This document shows positions 11,951 through 22,585 of a DNA stretch of 64,000 nucleotides, piece after piece. The stretch is from Dryocosmus kuriphilus (Eukaryota; Arthropoda; Insecta; Hymenoptera; Cynipidae), in contig CM076189.1 in NCBI GenBank assembly GCA_038277395.1, positions 78,233,421 through 78,297,420 on the forward strand, read 5' to 3'. Position 1 is the first letter of the stretch. Each line of letters opens with the position of its first letter. The translations under genes were made by a program, and so were the position numbers. The notes beneath the pieces were generated by a model, which ran no database searches, was not told the DNA's origin, and was given only the letters and a program-made list of their open reading frames with translations.

Positions 11951-12387
11951 GTCATCCTTCCCCCACTAGCCACGCTTTCCTTCTCATCGACTGTTACTTC
12001 CTGCCGTTCTGTGTGTTTGTCCGGTAACTGTTGCCCCCTTGCGTCAGTTTTCGGACTTCTCACCATCGGCATCCTACCTTACACTATGCTCCGTGACGTT
12101 CCCCGCCTTGCCCTCTTTCCGCTCACCCTACCACCAAACCCCTTTCCAAGCAACTATTTCCATCACACCTAACCTCAACTACTCACGCACTCTCTCCAAT
12201 TTCCACTTCACACTGCTTACCTTCACCCTTAAAACCTTTTCCTTCACTCACCCTTCTTCCACCACTCGTGATCTCGACACTCACTACCCTTTCTGCCTCC
12301 ACACACATTTATATCCTTCAACAAATCCAAAAAACCAAAACCCGACACAAAAGAGTCGTGTCGCGTTCGGTACTGGAAACGGAAGTC

Positions 12388-13390
12388 CAACTGTACATTT
12401 ATTCATTTATCTGAAGTTTGTTTTTAAAGAAATTAAAACTAGGTACTATTAAAATTAATACTAACATTAATTTAAAATTACGTAAAATAAATATTTAATT
12501 ATAAAATAAATAATATTAATAGTTTATAGAACTAATAAAAATGACAAAAAAATAAAAATTAACAAAAAAGAAAGTTTTCGAAAACACACATTAACGAATT
12601 GCGAACTATACAAAATTTAAAATAATAAGATTTTGAATTATCGAAAAATAAAAGTTATGATTAAAAAAATAACACATCTAGAAATATCCGAAATTAAAAT
12701 TATTAATTGTTTCATTTATTCGTAATTTACTTTTTTTAAATTTCAAATTATTATAATTAAAGCTACTTTAATATTGCCAATATTGAATATGCAATCATAA
12801 AATAAATAACATTAATAATAATTGATTGCAAAAAATAAAAGTTTCGAGCTATACAAATAGCAAGAATAGACGGAAACAGAAGTATTAATTTAGTAATTTA
12901 TTTATCATTTATTTAAAAAATTATAATTATTATAATTAAAATTAATCTAAAATTAAAAACAATAAATATTTCATTATATAATGAATGATATTAATAATCT
13001 GTAAAATTAATAGCACATGACAAAAAAAATAAAAATTAATAACGAATTACAAATTATCCGAAATTTAAAATAACAAAATTTTGAGATATCGAAAAATGAA
13101 AATTCTGAATCGGAGAAAAAAATTTTAGGTATCTACGTCAAAACTATTAATTTATTTATAATTTATTTCAGATTAGTTTACGATATTTTTGTATCATTCA
13201 GGATCTTTATTATACGATAATTAAAAACTTGTTGTTTTAAATTGTTGATAATTTATAGTTCGTTAATTTATATTTCGATAGTTTTATTTTTTGCTAATTT
13301 AAATTTTATTGTCATTTTTTATTATCCCTTAAATTATTAAGTTTATCTATTTCGTAATTAAATATTTTTCTTGTGTAAATTTAAATGAGT
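12388..13390. repeat. AT-rich satellite with an orientation flip near 13170
   Basis: The first part (to about 13165) is the satellite in the plus orientation. It opens with the right target duplication of LINE-H and continues with landmarks near 12590 and 13035. From about 13190 the complementary words appear (AATTAAAAACTTGTTGTTTTAAAT, TTCGTTAATTTATATTTCG), so the array turns over. No gene seen. Confidence 0.65.
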
Positions 13391-13398
13391 AACACCCG

Positions 13399-14447
13399 TT
13401 CCTACACAATTTTATTCTACACAAAATATATTGTACACACGTATACTGATCATATTTTTCCTACACAAAATATTTTCTACGCGAAATATTTCCTACAGCG
13501 AATTTAATACAGTTATATTTTTCCTACAAGAAATTTTTTCTACACAGAATATTTCCTACACAGAATTTAATATTGTTCAATGCTTTTATTTTTTCGCTGC
13601 ACAAATTTTTTTCTACACAAAATTTTTCCAACACAGAATTAATTATTGTTTAATACAGCTATATTTTTCCTACGCAAAATATTTTCGACACATATTTCCT
13701 ACATAAAATTTATTACTGTTATATTTTTCCTACTTTTACACAAGATATTTTCCACACATAATATTTTCTACACAGAATATAATGCTGTTATATTTTTCCT
13801 TCACAAAAGATTTTCTACACAGAATATTTTCCTACGCAAAATTAAAGAATATTATGTTCAATTATTTTCCTACACAAAGTATATTCTACACTAAATATTT
13901 AAAGCATTAAATATGGTTACGATTTTAGTTGAATTATTGTTTCTGCTATATGACAAATACTCTGAGAGAAGATATTCAGCACAGGCATATTCTACACACA
14001 AATATTAAGTGTAAAACTTTTTAAAGTTTCACATGAATGCCTCTTGCATCCATGCAAGTCCATTCTCAATTACCCGAAGAAATTATGAAGACAAACAATC
14101 TTCAGTTTGCACAAATTCATTTCGAACTCGCTTGAATTTATTTTGAACTTTTATTAATACTCTAATTTCCGCGAAATGAAATTAGCTCCATTATGAACCT
14201 ATAGTTCTCCAAAGGTGTACTTAAATAATATTCAGATTTTATATATAATCATTGAACTGTAATTCTATAGCGTATATTCAGCTATGTAGGAAAATATTCT
14301 GTGTAGAAAATGTTTTTTGTAGGAAAAATATAACAGTATTAAATTCTGTGTAGCAAATATTTTGTGTAGAAAATATTTTGTGTAGGAAAAATATGATCAG
14401 TATACATGTGTACAATATATTTTGTGTAGAATAAAATTGTGTAGGAA
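13399..14447. mobile_element. Palindromic element made of CTACACAAAATATT-type words
   Basis: Arms of about 165 bp are near-perfect inverted copies. The left begins TTCCTACACAATTTTATTCT and the right ends with its reverse complement at 14447; both arms contain GTATACTGATCATATTTTTCC. The interior to about 13900 is a degenerate run of TTTTCCTACACAAAATATTT and TTCTACACAGAATA words. The segment 13900-14280 is single-copy in appearance and has no clear reading frame. Satellite in the minus orientation lies on both sides, so the element sits inside the array. No target duplication was identified with certainty. Confidence 0.65.
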
Positions 14448-15130
14448 CAGCCTTTTCCCAATTTAAATTAAATTTCATTTTAATCATCACTTTAATAGAA
14501 ATATTGTTATTTTTTCTAATTTTTTTAAAAATAAATTTAAAATAAATTAATAAATTAATAGTTTTACTTTCGGGTTTTAAAAAATTTTTTATGTGTATAA
14601 AATTTAATTTTTTATATTTGCAAACTAAGTGCGAGGAAATCAATGAAAACTCTTTTGAAATCTTAATATATTTCATGTTTCAATTATTGAAATAATTCCC
14701 ATCATATTTTTAAGACTTCCCTACATTTTATTCACAAAAAAAGCTGCAGCTTACATAACCTACAATTCTCAAGATGTTTTAAACCGACTTCAATCTGATT
14801 AAAACCGACTAAGCTCGCGGTTTGTATCTCCTATTAAAACCCATTTCAGAATCATCATTCATTCCGATACAAAAAACTGTTCAATCTAAATGAATCGGAT
14901 TTAATTACTTTCTTCTCTAAGAGCAACGAGTCTGATTTTGATTAAACCTCAATAGCTTGTATTTTAGTACATTCAGTGATTAATATAATTTGGCAAAGTA
15001 GTCGGAACGCGCCAAATAGGTTTAGCATTGGCGGGAGCTAAAAGTATATTCTTAGACTGTTTCTACTTTTGTGGAGATATAAAATCTGTAACATATTAAA
15101 ACTTACCTACTCCACTTTTTTCTTTTACAG
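14448..15130. other. Satellite remnant, then upstream/intron region of the 15.1 kb gene
   Basis: 14455-14610 is minus-orientation satellite. From about 14970 the sequence is shared with 17800-17960 (TCGGAACGC, GCGGGAGCTAAAAGTATATTC, GACTGTTTCT, TTGTGGAGAT, TTAAAACTTA). This conserved stretch leads into a pyrimidine-rich tract and AG at 15129-15130 that looks like a splice acceptor. It is therefore read as intron or 5' flank of the downstream gene. The first exon was not identified. Confidence 0.5.
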
Positions 15131-15753
15131 ATATAAGTTCAGAGACAACTTTAGCGGATCTGTTTCCTACCTCCAACGAAACCACCGTCATTCCTTGTGC
15201 AATGGTTGCACCAATTTCGCTAAATCCACGTTACCAACGTGTTTTACGAAAATTTGATGCGCTCAATCAATCGACTCCACTCGATCAAACTTCAATAATA
15301 GTACTAAAACATCCTGTCATAATTGGTGTAAAGGATGGAGAATACATTAGAGAAGTAACTAATCGGGTTGGCGAACATCATCTTGTATTTAACACTGTGA
15401 ACAAGGGCAGTTGGGTAAAACTGACAGCGAGAGAATTGACTCAATTGGGTATAGGCTATCGTCTTTTATTTGTTCAAACGGTTGATGACATTAAACATGA
15501 GTTTGTGCTACCTCAACATCCATTCATAGGAAAAACGTTAAGACAGATGGCAGAGCTTGCAGCAATGGAATCAGCACATTTCCATGCAATCAATCAACTA
15601 TACATTCAAGAAGCTAAAAATGGGGCAAAAGGGCTTGCAGTAAACGATGAATCAATGTGGCATGAATACTATAGTCAATACAGTCGTGTATACCCTAACT
15701 TCTACCAATATGCATACGAGGCAGGATTACGCATCCCTGATTTAAAGAAATAA
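15131..15753 (+). CDS. Exon of an unrecognised cellular-type gene
   Basis: An uninterrupted frame runs from a splice-acceptor-like TTTTCTTTTACAG to a TAA. The ATG at 15202 gives 183 residues, but the frame stays open for 23 more codons (SSETTLADLFPTSNETTV and on) up to the acceptor, so this is probably a last exon rather than a single-exon gene. AATAAA overlaps the stop codon at 15749. The product is soluble-looking, without signal peptide or membrane segment at the ATG. Visible blocks are LKHPVIIGVKDGEYIREV, ELTQLGIGYRLLFVQTVDDI, RQMAELAAMESAHFHAINQL and a Tyr-rich end YSRVYPNFYQYAYEAG. It is less AT-rich than its surroundings, as expected under selection. A damaged second copy lies 2.8 kb downstream. 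I do not recognise the family. Confidence 0.65.
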
Positions 15754-15795
15754 AATGTAAAACTTTACACCTCTTGTCATCCGTAGTCGAATCAT

Positions 15796-16158
15796 ATTGC
15801 CTCAATGTTGCACCAATATTTCGTGCAACTCCCGCAATATTTACGGCTGTATGGAGGTATCATTAAAGCGACATATCGATTGACATTCTTGGCAACTATT
15901 GCTTTTAACAACAAGTATCTAGTAAGTCTTAACGCTGGTAGGAAAAAATGGTTTTCATGTTATTATATGGATCTATAATCAAAAATGACAGTTTTTTACC
16001 TATCTCATGGTTTACGAGATATTTCTTGTTGAAAATAATAATAATTTAAGCGAATGTTGCCAAAAACAGCCATCAATATGTCGCTTCAATCTTCCCTCTA
16101 TGTTGCCGTCAATATCATAGTTGTAGGAAATATTGAAGCAGCATTGAAGCAACTTTGG
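15796..16158. mobile_element. MITE-like foldback element with about 110-bp inverted ends
   Basis: The left arm (15796-15905) and right arm (16045-16158) are imperfect inverted copies. Shared words, read inward, are TCAATGTTGC/TCAATGCTGC, CAATATTT, then AAGCGACATAT, GAT and TTGGCAAC. The short centre has no coding potential. It begins about 40 bp past the stop of the 15.1 kb gene, so it may affect its 3' region. Superfamily not recognised. Confidence 0.6.
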
Positions 16159-16851
16159 CAAAAATGTTTTTCAACTATTCAGAGCATGACATAAACTAAA
16201 CTACCTTCAATTATTATTATTTAAGACTCCTCCCGAAGGTTTTTCCACGACGTGGTTTTTCCCGTTCGGGTTGCTCTGAAGCAATGCCATACCGAAGTTT
16301 GAAAATGCGAATGCGCATGTAAATGCGGGAGTTCATCAACTATTCTTTCAAATAAACTTTATTGTATGAGACCTTTGAGTTATGCTTATTTCAAACTTTC
16401 CGTTTGGCTCCGCTAATCAATGTTTGACATGTTGCCAGTCAATGTAACGTGCTATTGAAACTGTTACTTTTTAAACAAATTTGTATACATCATTTTAAGT
16501 TCTCAAGAGATTTAAATTGTTTTTTGATTTCGAGAACTTGTAAAAGATAAATGTATTTAAATTTATATAAATTAATGAAGGATTTTAATTTAATACTGAA
16601 CTTAAAACTGTTTTTATTATATACCGTTAGAAATTCTAAGCGACAAACCTTTCAATGAATTTATATTTCTTTCATAAACATCCAATTTGTTTGAGGTTAC
16701 AATTTGTCCTTTTTTACAATAACTTGTTCTTGTTTCTTTTGAATTGGCATAAAGATATTTATATTAATGATTTAAACAACTGAATTAAATGAGGATTTTA
16801 ATTTAGCATATAATACTATTGGGACAGGAGGAAGGTGTATAACTTGGAGGA
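16159..16851. other. No gene recognised
   Basis: AT-rich single-copy sequence. A GC-richer patch at 16228-16320 with CCCGAAGG and CGTTCGGG words looks like part of an old repeat but could not be assigned. No reading frame of interest. Confidence 0.4.
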
Positions 16852-17314
16852 AAAATGTTGTGACTGATATTTAAAGTACTTCAGAATGTCTTACAATCTT
16901 TCACATTCAACTTAAATATGGTGAAGAAAACAAACAAACTCTCCGATCAAATTTCGACTAACACCTGAAACAAGACTTTTCTCAACTTCACAAAAAAAAA
17001 AAAACGAGGAGGTAAAAGAAGGCAACCAATCATATCCCCTTCCTTATTTTTATTCCTCTTGTCTTCTTTTGCCTTTACTTTGTTTAAAATTCCAACCAAG
17101 CACTAACTACAAGCTATACCAATATTTGGTTGAGTGCCTTATTTTCCCCTCCTCATTTCCTCTTCCCTTTTTGAATTTTGTTAAAACTCTTCTTTCAGTT
17201 GTTGTTCCAAATTTGATAGGAGAGTTGGTTTCTTCCTTCCTTCACCATATTTAAGTTGAATTTAAAAGATTGTAAGACATTCTAAAGTATTTAAAATATT
17301 AGTCACAACATTCT
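16852..17314. repeat. Palindromic element, arms about 200 bp
   Basis: The left arm starts AAAATGTTGTGACTGATATT and the right arm ends with its near complement (AATATTAGTCACAACATT). Further shared inward words are AATGTCTTACAATCTTT, TTCAACTTAAATATGGTGAAG and ACTCTCC.ATCAAATTT. The centre (about 17040-17150) is Lys/Pro-tract-like AG- and TC-rich DNA without a frame. Probably a non-autonomous transposable element or long hairpin. Confidence 0.6.
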
Positions 17315-17785
17315 TCTTTTTGAAAAGGTATACAAAAGACTACGAGATTTCGAAAAATTGTGATTTTAAGAATCCTCGAGGAGTTTAATGACACGAAAAA
17401 ATGTCAAAGGTAAGTTGTTTATCTCAAAACTATCTACAGATTTGCTTCATACTATATTGTTTGAGAGCCTCAGAATTTCTAAGTTTACAATAGTGACTCT
17501 TTTCAAGGCTGTAGATGAGAATTGGGCAAGTCTTGGGTACCCAAATGAGAAAACTGCTAACGTAAAATTGTATGGAGACTCTAACCTATACAGGACTTAA
17601 TCTGAAAACAGTATGACCTTCTTAAGGTAAAGTATTAAGGTAAAATATGAATGATACACGGGACTAAAGTACAGAGCCTTAAATTTTAAAAAAGATCAAG
17701 TTGGCTTTCTATCACCTCGAGTTTCTCGTTGTGAGTAATGACTACCTAATTGCTAGTTATCAGCGCATGTTAAACTTCAGTGGAA
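17315..17785. other. No gene recognised
   Basis: Contains a 70-codon open frame (17388-17600) without motif, context or conservation that I can see. I do not call it. The boundary of the duplicated gene copy lies at about 17786. Confidence 0.35.
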
Positions 17786-18240
17786 TGTACTTCAGTATAT
17801 TCAATGATTAGTATAATTTGAGAAAATAGTCGGAACGCAACAAATAATTTTGTTAATAGCGGGAGCTAAAAGTATATTCCATGACTGTTTCTCTTCTTGT
17901 GGAGATTTGCAATCTCTAATATGTTAAAACTTAACTAATACACTTTTTCTTTTACATATTTAAGTTCACAGGTAACTTTAATTGGGTTGGCGCAATCGTC
18001 TTTTATTGGTTCAAATAGTTGATCAAATTGTTGAGGACCATATAGCAGACGTTCCATAAGAAAAAACAGAAGAACAGGCAAGACAGATAGCACAGCTCGC
18101 TGCAATGGAAGAAGCACTTTCTCAATCCATCAATCAACTATACGATCAAGAAAGGGCAAAATGCCAAGGAAAAATTCCACTAAACCCTGAATCAACGAGG
18201 TAAGAATAAAATCGTGCATACAATCTAAAATACGTTGAAT
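17786..18240 (+). pseudogene. Decayed second copy of the 15.1 kb gene, first part
   Basis: Matches 14970-15720 in order: the intron/flank block, an acceptor tract in which the AG has become AT (TTTTACATATTTAAGTTCAC), then a jump over roughly 290 coding bases, then GGGTTGGCGCAATCGTCTTTTATTGG (split words GGGT..G and CGTCTTTTATT.GTTCAAA), AGACAGATAGCACAGCTCGC and GCAATGGAA.AAGCA, through GAATCAACGAGG. Frameshifts and stops abound. The duplication copied non-coding flank as well as exon, so it was DNA-level and not a retrocopy. Confidence 0.75.
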
Positions 18241-18430
18241 GTTACAAATTGGAGTAATCCAATTATTCCTCCCCTTTTTCCTTTGACCGTGAATTATTAA
18301 TCCATATGATAATTAACAATTTTCCAAAAAATGAAGGAAAATGTTTAAAAATATATAATTGTTCTAGACGGTCGATTAAAAAACTCATAATAAAATAAAA
18401 GAGTAGTCCATTAAAACTCCATTTATTATT

Positions 18431-18470
18431 GACAGCGTTTCGGCCGAAATCATGTTGGCCCTTTTCAAGT
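18431..18470 (-). ncRNA. Candidate degenerate hammerhead motif of the Penelope terminal repeat
   Basis: Minus strand reads CTTGAAAAGGGCC, a loop, then GGCCGAAACGCTGTC. GGCC/GGCC can form helix II in front of the GAAAC box, and CTTGAAA stands where the CUGANGA box belongs. Known Penelope-like elements carry hammerheads in their terminal repeats. The first box is mutated, so activity is doubtful. Confidence 0.45.
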
Positions 18471-18909
18471 CTAAAAATTCTAAAATACAAAAAGAGGTTA
18501 CCAATTTAACAGCAAAAAACAAATAAAAGGACCAAAAGAAAACACAAACCTGTCGAAAATAAAAAGGAAACATTGTTTAGCGAGTCCAATCCTTTGCCTC
18601 AATCATAGATGGTCAAAAATTTAGAGTAATATTAGACATTACAATGTTTTCCCTTAATTATATATAATGACCATAATATGAATATTAAAACTTAGTCTCT
18701 CCCAAAAATTTTTGAGAGACAAAGAACTTAAATAAAGAATTACATTTTTGTAAGTAAAAGAACATAGGTTATGGAACGGAGTACCTTGAAGAAAGAGCAT
18801 TAAAATACGGTGAAATGTGGTATAAAACTATATTACATGCTCCAGGAAAAATATGGTTTACCTATTCAATACAGATGAGGAGGCGGGAAATTTGAACAGT
18901 GAAAGTGTT

Positions 18910-20948
18910 TCATTTGGTGATACTTTGATATATCTTATTAATGTTTAGTGTTTCGGTTATTAAATTTATGGAAGATTTTTTTAATTTGTTAATAAAAAGG
19001 GATTCTAAAATCCGTCTTTTAAATGTATTTGTTTCTTTACCTAAAATTTTAACGTTTTTGAAATCAAAATCAAAAAAATGATCTGAATTCCATGCATGTT
19101 GTGCTAAGCCCGTGTTCTGATTTCCAGCAACACAATCTCTTTTATGTTCCGCAATACGATCTTTTAATCTCCTCCAAGTTTCACCGATGTACACTCCACT
19201 ACAACCCTTACAATTGATTCTGTATATGAGACCGCTTAACTTCTCGATACTGTCTTTATCTTTTTTTTTGTTTATTAAAAATTTATCTAGATAATATGAA
19301 TTTTTGAAGTAAACGTTGATATTAAATTTTTTTAAAGAACCTTTTAATCTTTCTGATAAAACCTCAACATAAGGTAAGGTTAATTTTAAATTAGTATTAT
19401 TGTGAGTTTCAAGCCATTTGTTCTTTTTCATATTGACCAAATCACTATTATAAATTTCATTAATTCTTTCGTTAATAATAAGATTAATTAAATTAATAGG
19501 AGAGTTGTTCTGCGATAAAGTAATTTTTAATTGAATTAAATTTTCTTTTCGGAATTTAAAATCACTAAGTTGAATACATCTATCTACCAAATTCTTAATT
19601 AAACCAATTTTTGAGTCTAGAGAATGATTAGAGTGAAAATTTTAGTATCTACCTGACCAGGATTCTTTTTTATACCAATTTGTTTCAATGTGACCATCCA
19701 TCGTTTTAATAAGAGAAATAACTAGAAAATGTAAACTATTATTTTCTTCAAGCTCAAGAGTAACCTGAACAGAAGGTTCAATGCTATTAAAAGTGTTAAA
19801 AAATTCATCAGTTTTATTAGTAGGAATGATCGTGAATACATCATCTAGATATCTCTTGAAAAGTATTGGAGTAAAATCTAATAGTGCCAAAGCTCTATTT
19901 TCTATGCCCTCGAGAACTAAATTCGATAAAACTGGAGACAAAGGCGAACCCATAGGGCAACCTGAAAGCTGCCTATAAAATTTGTTATTAAACGAAAAAA
20001 CCATGTTGTTGAAAACGAAACGCGTGGCAATCAGAATTTCACTTTTGCTAATACTATTTAAATTATGATTCAGATTCAATTCTTCTTCTACACAATCCAA
20101 AGCCAAATCCAATGGAATACTGTTAAACATAGCAATGACGTCCAAAGAAATCAGAGAATGGTCAGGAGATACAACTATATTTTAAATGATTTCTTTGAGT
20201 TCCCAACTATTTTTTAAAGTTGTTCCTGAGACACCTGAAATTGGCTTTAAAATGTTGGAAATATATTTAGCTAAGTTGTAAGAAGGACAACCAACAATAC
20301 ACACAATTAATCTCCATTTTAATTCCGGTTTATGGATCTTAGGTAGGGCCTTTGCCACACAACTATTATGAACTTTTAAATATTTAGCTGTATAATAATT
20401 TATATATCCCTTATTTTCCCAACGTTTTATCATTTCATTACATTTCAATTCAATTGTTTCAATATTTTTGTGTAAAATGTCATTCTTTAATAAATTTTCG
20501 ATAGTTTCTTTATATTGATTACAATCTGTTGCAGCAGTTACATTGCCCTTATCGGCTTTTAGGAAAAGTAAATTTTTTTGTTTTTTTGGAGATTATTTAC
20601 CAAAGAGATGGAATTATCTAATTTTTTAAAAGCATTCATTTTATTATGATTTGAGATTAATTGTGTCACTGTTTTTCTAATATTCATTTTTTTCTCATCA
20701 TGTTCTAAATTTTTAATACAATTTTCTACATTCGCAATAATGTTATTGATTGGCAACTTATCAATAGTGTAAGAAACACCAAACTTATCACCTAAGGCCA
20801 ATGTTTCCACCATCTCGTTTTTGCAACATTTCTTTATTCTAAAATTTTTGATATTTAAATTATCAGCTACAAATTTATCTTTTAATAGATCAAACTTTTT
20901 AATAAAATTTTGTTTTTTATGAAATTTAAACTTTTTAAAACTTTCCAT
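18910..20948 (-). pseudogene. Penelope-like RT-GIY-YIG polyprotein, nearly intact
   Basis: N-terminal Lys/Asn-rich part in one frame (20559-20948). After a frameshift comes the RT: LPKIHKPELKWRLIV, SLDVIAMFNSIPLDLAL (first catalytic Asp), GCPMGSPLSPVLSNLVLE, then ILFKRYLDDVFTI, the catalytic YLDD. After a linker, GLIYRINCKGCSGVYIGETWRRLKDRIAEH is split here as GLIYRINCKGCSGV and YIGETWRRLKDRI; it is the GIY-YIG core with its Arg and, further on, a FKRRILESLFI helix with the catalytic Glu. From 20448 to the end only two in-frame TAA codons interrupt the frame, so the copy is young. Confidence 0.85.
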
Positions 20949-21170
20949 TTAAGAATCAAAAAAGGTGTTCAAAGAACCATCTATAATTGTCCTTCATAAT
21001 CTATATTTTAAAAAATTTTGTAATTGAATCAAAAAATGTATTTGTTTAATAGTATTATCAATTTCTAATTTTAAACATTTTTGCTGAAAAATTGATTTTG
21101 TGTTTTCGAATTTAGAAATCAATTTATAATTCAAATTATTGATAAATACGATAAATACGATATGGAATAC

Positions 21171-21275
21171 GAGAATACGTACCACGTAGCATTAAGAAAG
21201 ATGCGAGCAGGAAAGATAAAAAATAGAATGTAAAAACAATACCACCCTTGTCATCCCAAGTCGGACCAGAACGTT
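21171..21275 (+). pseudogene. Decayed second copy of the 15.1 kb gene, last part
   Basis: Words GATGCGAGCAGGAAAGA, GAATGTAAAA, CCTTGTCATCC and AGTCGGACC correspond to the last codons and 3' flank of the gene at 15700-15795 (GAGGCAGGATTACGC, AATGTAAAAC, TCTTGTCATCC, AGTCGAATC). This fixes the Penelope insertion as lying inside the pseudogene. Confidence 0.65.
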
Positions 21276-21410
21276 CCCTGTAAAAAGTAAAGGTTCTTTT
21301 CGAGGGTATCATCTTTTGTGGGTATTAATCTAGACTTGGTCTGTTCTGTTTCTGAATTGGACTATTTCGTGAAGTTAATTTCAATTTAAAACAAATGAAT
21401 CTGTAAGGAA

Positions 21411-21830
21411 TTAAATTAATATTTTTGCGCTTGACATAACATGAGAGAAGATATTCTTGTCATAACGCCAGGTACTTAACACTTCTGTAACAATTGTACT
21501 ATCTTCGAAAGCGCGGTAAGAACACAATATCATGTTGCCTAAATAAGTCGATTGGATATTTGTATATGAAATTGTGAAGTAGACGGTCAATCGTGGAAAG
21601 CGAGGGATAAATTTCCCTGTTCCTAAATTAAGAATGGTTTCATCGTTCATTTTTATTCCAGCTATCGTACAGTTATGTTTTCTCAGTGCTGAGCAAAGGC
21701 ACGTTTCTTGTGTTAAGTCTAATTTTGGATACGCCACGATTGTTAGGAGCATCGTCGACACATCTTTACAGGTATATTTTGGGAAAATTGAAAGTTTTGT
21801 TTGTAGAATTTTTTGTGCAATATGAATAGA
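21411..21830 (-). CDS. Unrecognised open frame, possibly an exon
   Basis: An open stretch of about 140 codons with a Cys-rich start (KYTCKDVSTM, ETCLCSALRKHNCTIAG) and a Tyr/Ser-rich end. There is no clear ATG near the beginning. A CTTACAG acceptor-like site lies just 3' of the stop on the same strand, which does not help this frame. It lies downstream (in its own sense) of Polinton-like genes and may be part of that element. Not recognised; may be chance. Confidence 0.25.
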   Translation of the reverse strand, partial: SIHIAQKILQTKLSIFPKYTCKDVSTMLLTIVAYPKLDLTQETCLCSALRKHNCTIAGIKMNDETILNLGTGKFIPRFPRLTVYFTISYTNIQSTYLGNMILCSYRAFEDSTIVTEVLSTWRYDKNIFSHVMSSAKILI

Positions 21831-21839
21831 TCGCTACAA

Positions 21840-22585
21840 CATAGATATTGCAATTGTTACAGCGTGGCGTTCTCTAATTGATCACAAAATCGGCATTAAT
21901 GTTCACTCAATAATGAAGAAAAGTGCGAAGGATATTCTGATGCCTAATCACGAAGCGGAGGCCAGAATTTTCCTATAAACCATATTTAAAGTAGGTTCGA
22001 CATTCTATAATATCAAGAAGCATAGATTCCGGAATGCCACCGTCAAGTGAAACAAATGTACTCTGTCATTCGTGAGGAGTAATTGAATAGGGGATTGAGC
22101 AGACCTAATTTAATTAGTGTGTGAAATTTTAGAATACCTTTAACTTTTAATAGACAGAAGTAGAGTATGGCAACAATAAGGAATGTTTGGTGGTGGTAAG
22201 AGTGGAGCGGTAGGGGTCAATAGTGGAAGTATTGGGAAATTTGTGAAAAAATCGCAGTTTTAATTTTAACATGCGTTTATTTCTTTTCAATCAAAAAAAA
22301 TTACATGTAGGTACATAAGTCTAACGTTACGAACAAATCTGAGAAGCGAAGTAGAAAATACGTCTAAAATCTTAAACCTATGAATAAAGTTAAACATATG
22401 TAAAGTAACGAGTTGCGTCCTTACAATCACCAGAGAGGGCCAAGCGAGAAGAAGTAAACAATATACAACTACTTATTCCATACGTTTGGGGAGAATGATA
22501 CTTATTACTTGTACATTAAATAGAATACTTAAAAAAGGTATAAAGTACCAAGTCTCGATGTGCATGGTTGTACGCGTGAATCTAA
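21840..22585. other. No gene recognised
   Basis: Mixed-composition sequence without a convincing reading frame, RNA gene or repeat. It may be 3' non-coding DNA of the Polinton-like remnant. Confidence 0.35.

Larger units (their letters stand above)
5993..12387 (-). mobile_element. LINE-H copy 1: full-length two-ORF non-LTR retrotransposon
   Basis: The minus strand has a 5' leader (about 11960-12387), ORF1 with a coiled coil and RRM-like part, and ORF2 with endonuclease, RT and a C-terminal Cys/His motif. The 3' end carries a TAAA-type tail. Flanks are CAACTATACATTTATTCATT at 5967 and CAACTGTACATTTATTCATT at 12388, a target-site duplication of about 20 bp with one mismatch. Excluding the 1.24 kb insertion, the element is about 5.15 kb. 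A second copy lies at 56439-61633 in the same orientation. I recall similar ORF2 proteins from ant and wasp genomes; the clade is not assigned. Confidence 0.85.
18245..21170 (-). mobile_element. Penelope-like retroelement with GIY-YIG endonuclease
   Basis: The minus strand encodes an N-terminal linker, a Penelope-type reverse transcriptase and a C-terminal GIY-YIG nuclease. A hammerhead-like motif lies in the 3' terminal-repeat region. The element splits the second copy of the 15.1 kb gene: matching resumes at 21171. Ends are placed where similarity to the gene stops, so they are accurate to perhaps 15 bp. No full 5' terminal repeat was recognised. Confidence 0.8.

Noticed and set aside
13431..13894. 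Open frames with repeated FLHKIFSTQNI peptides
   Set aside because: They are translations of the CTACACAAAATATT array without start context or constraint.
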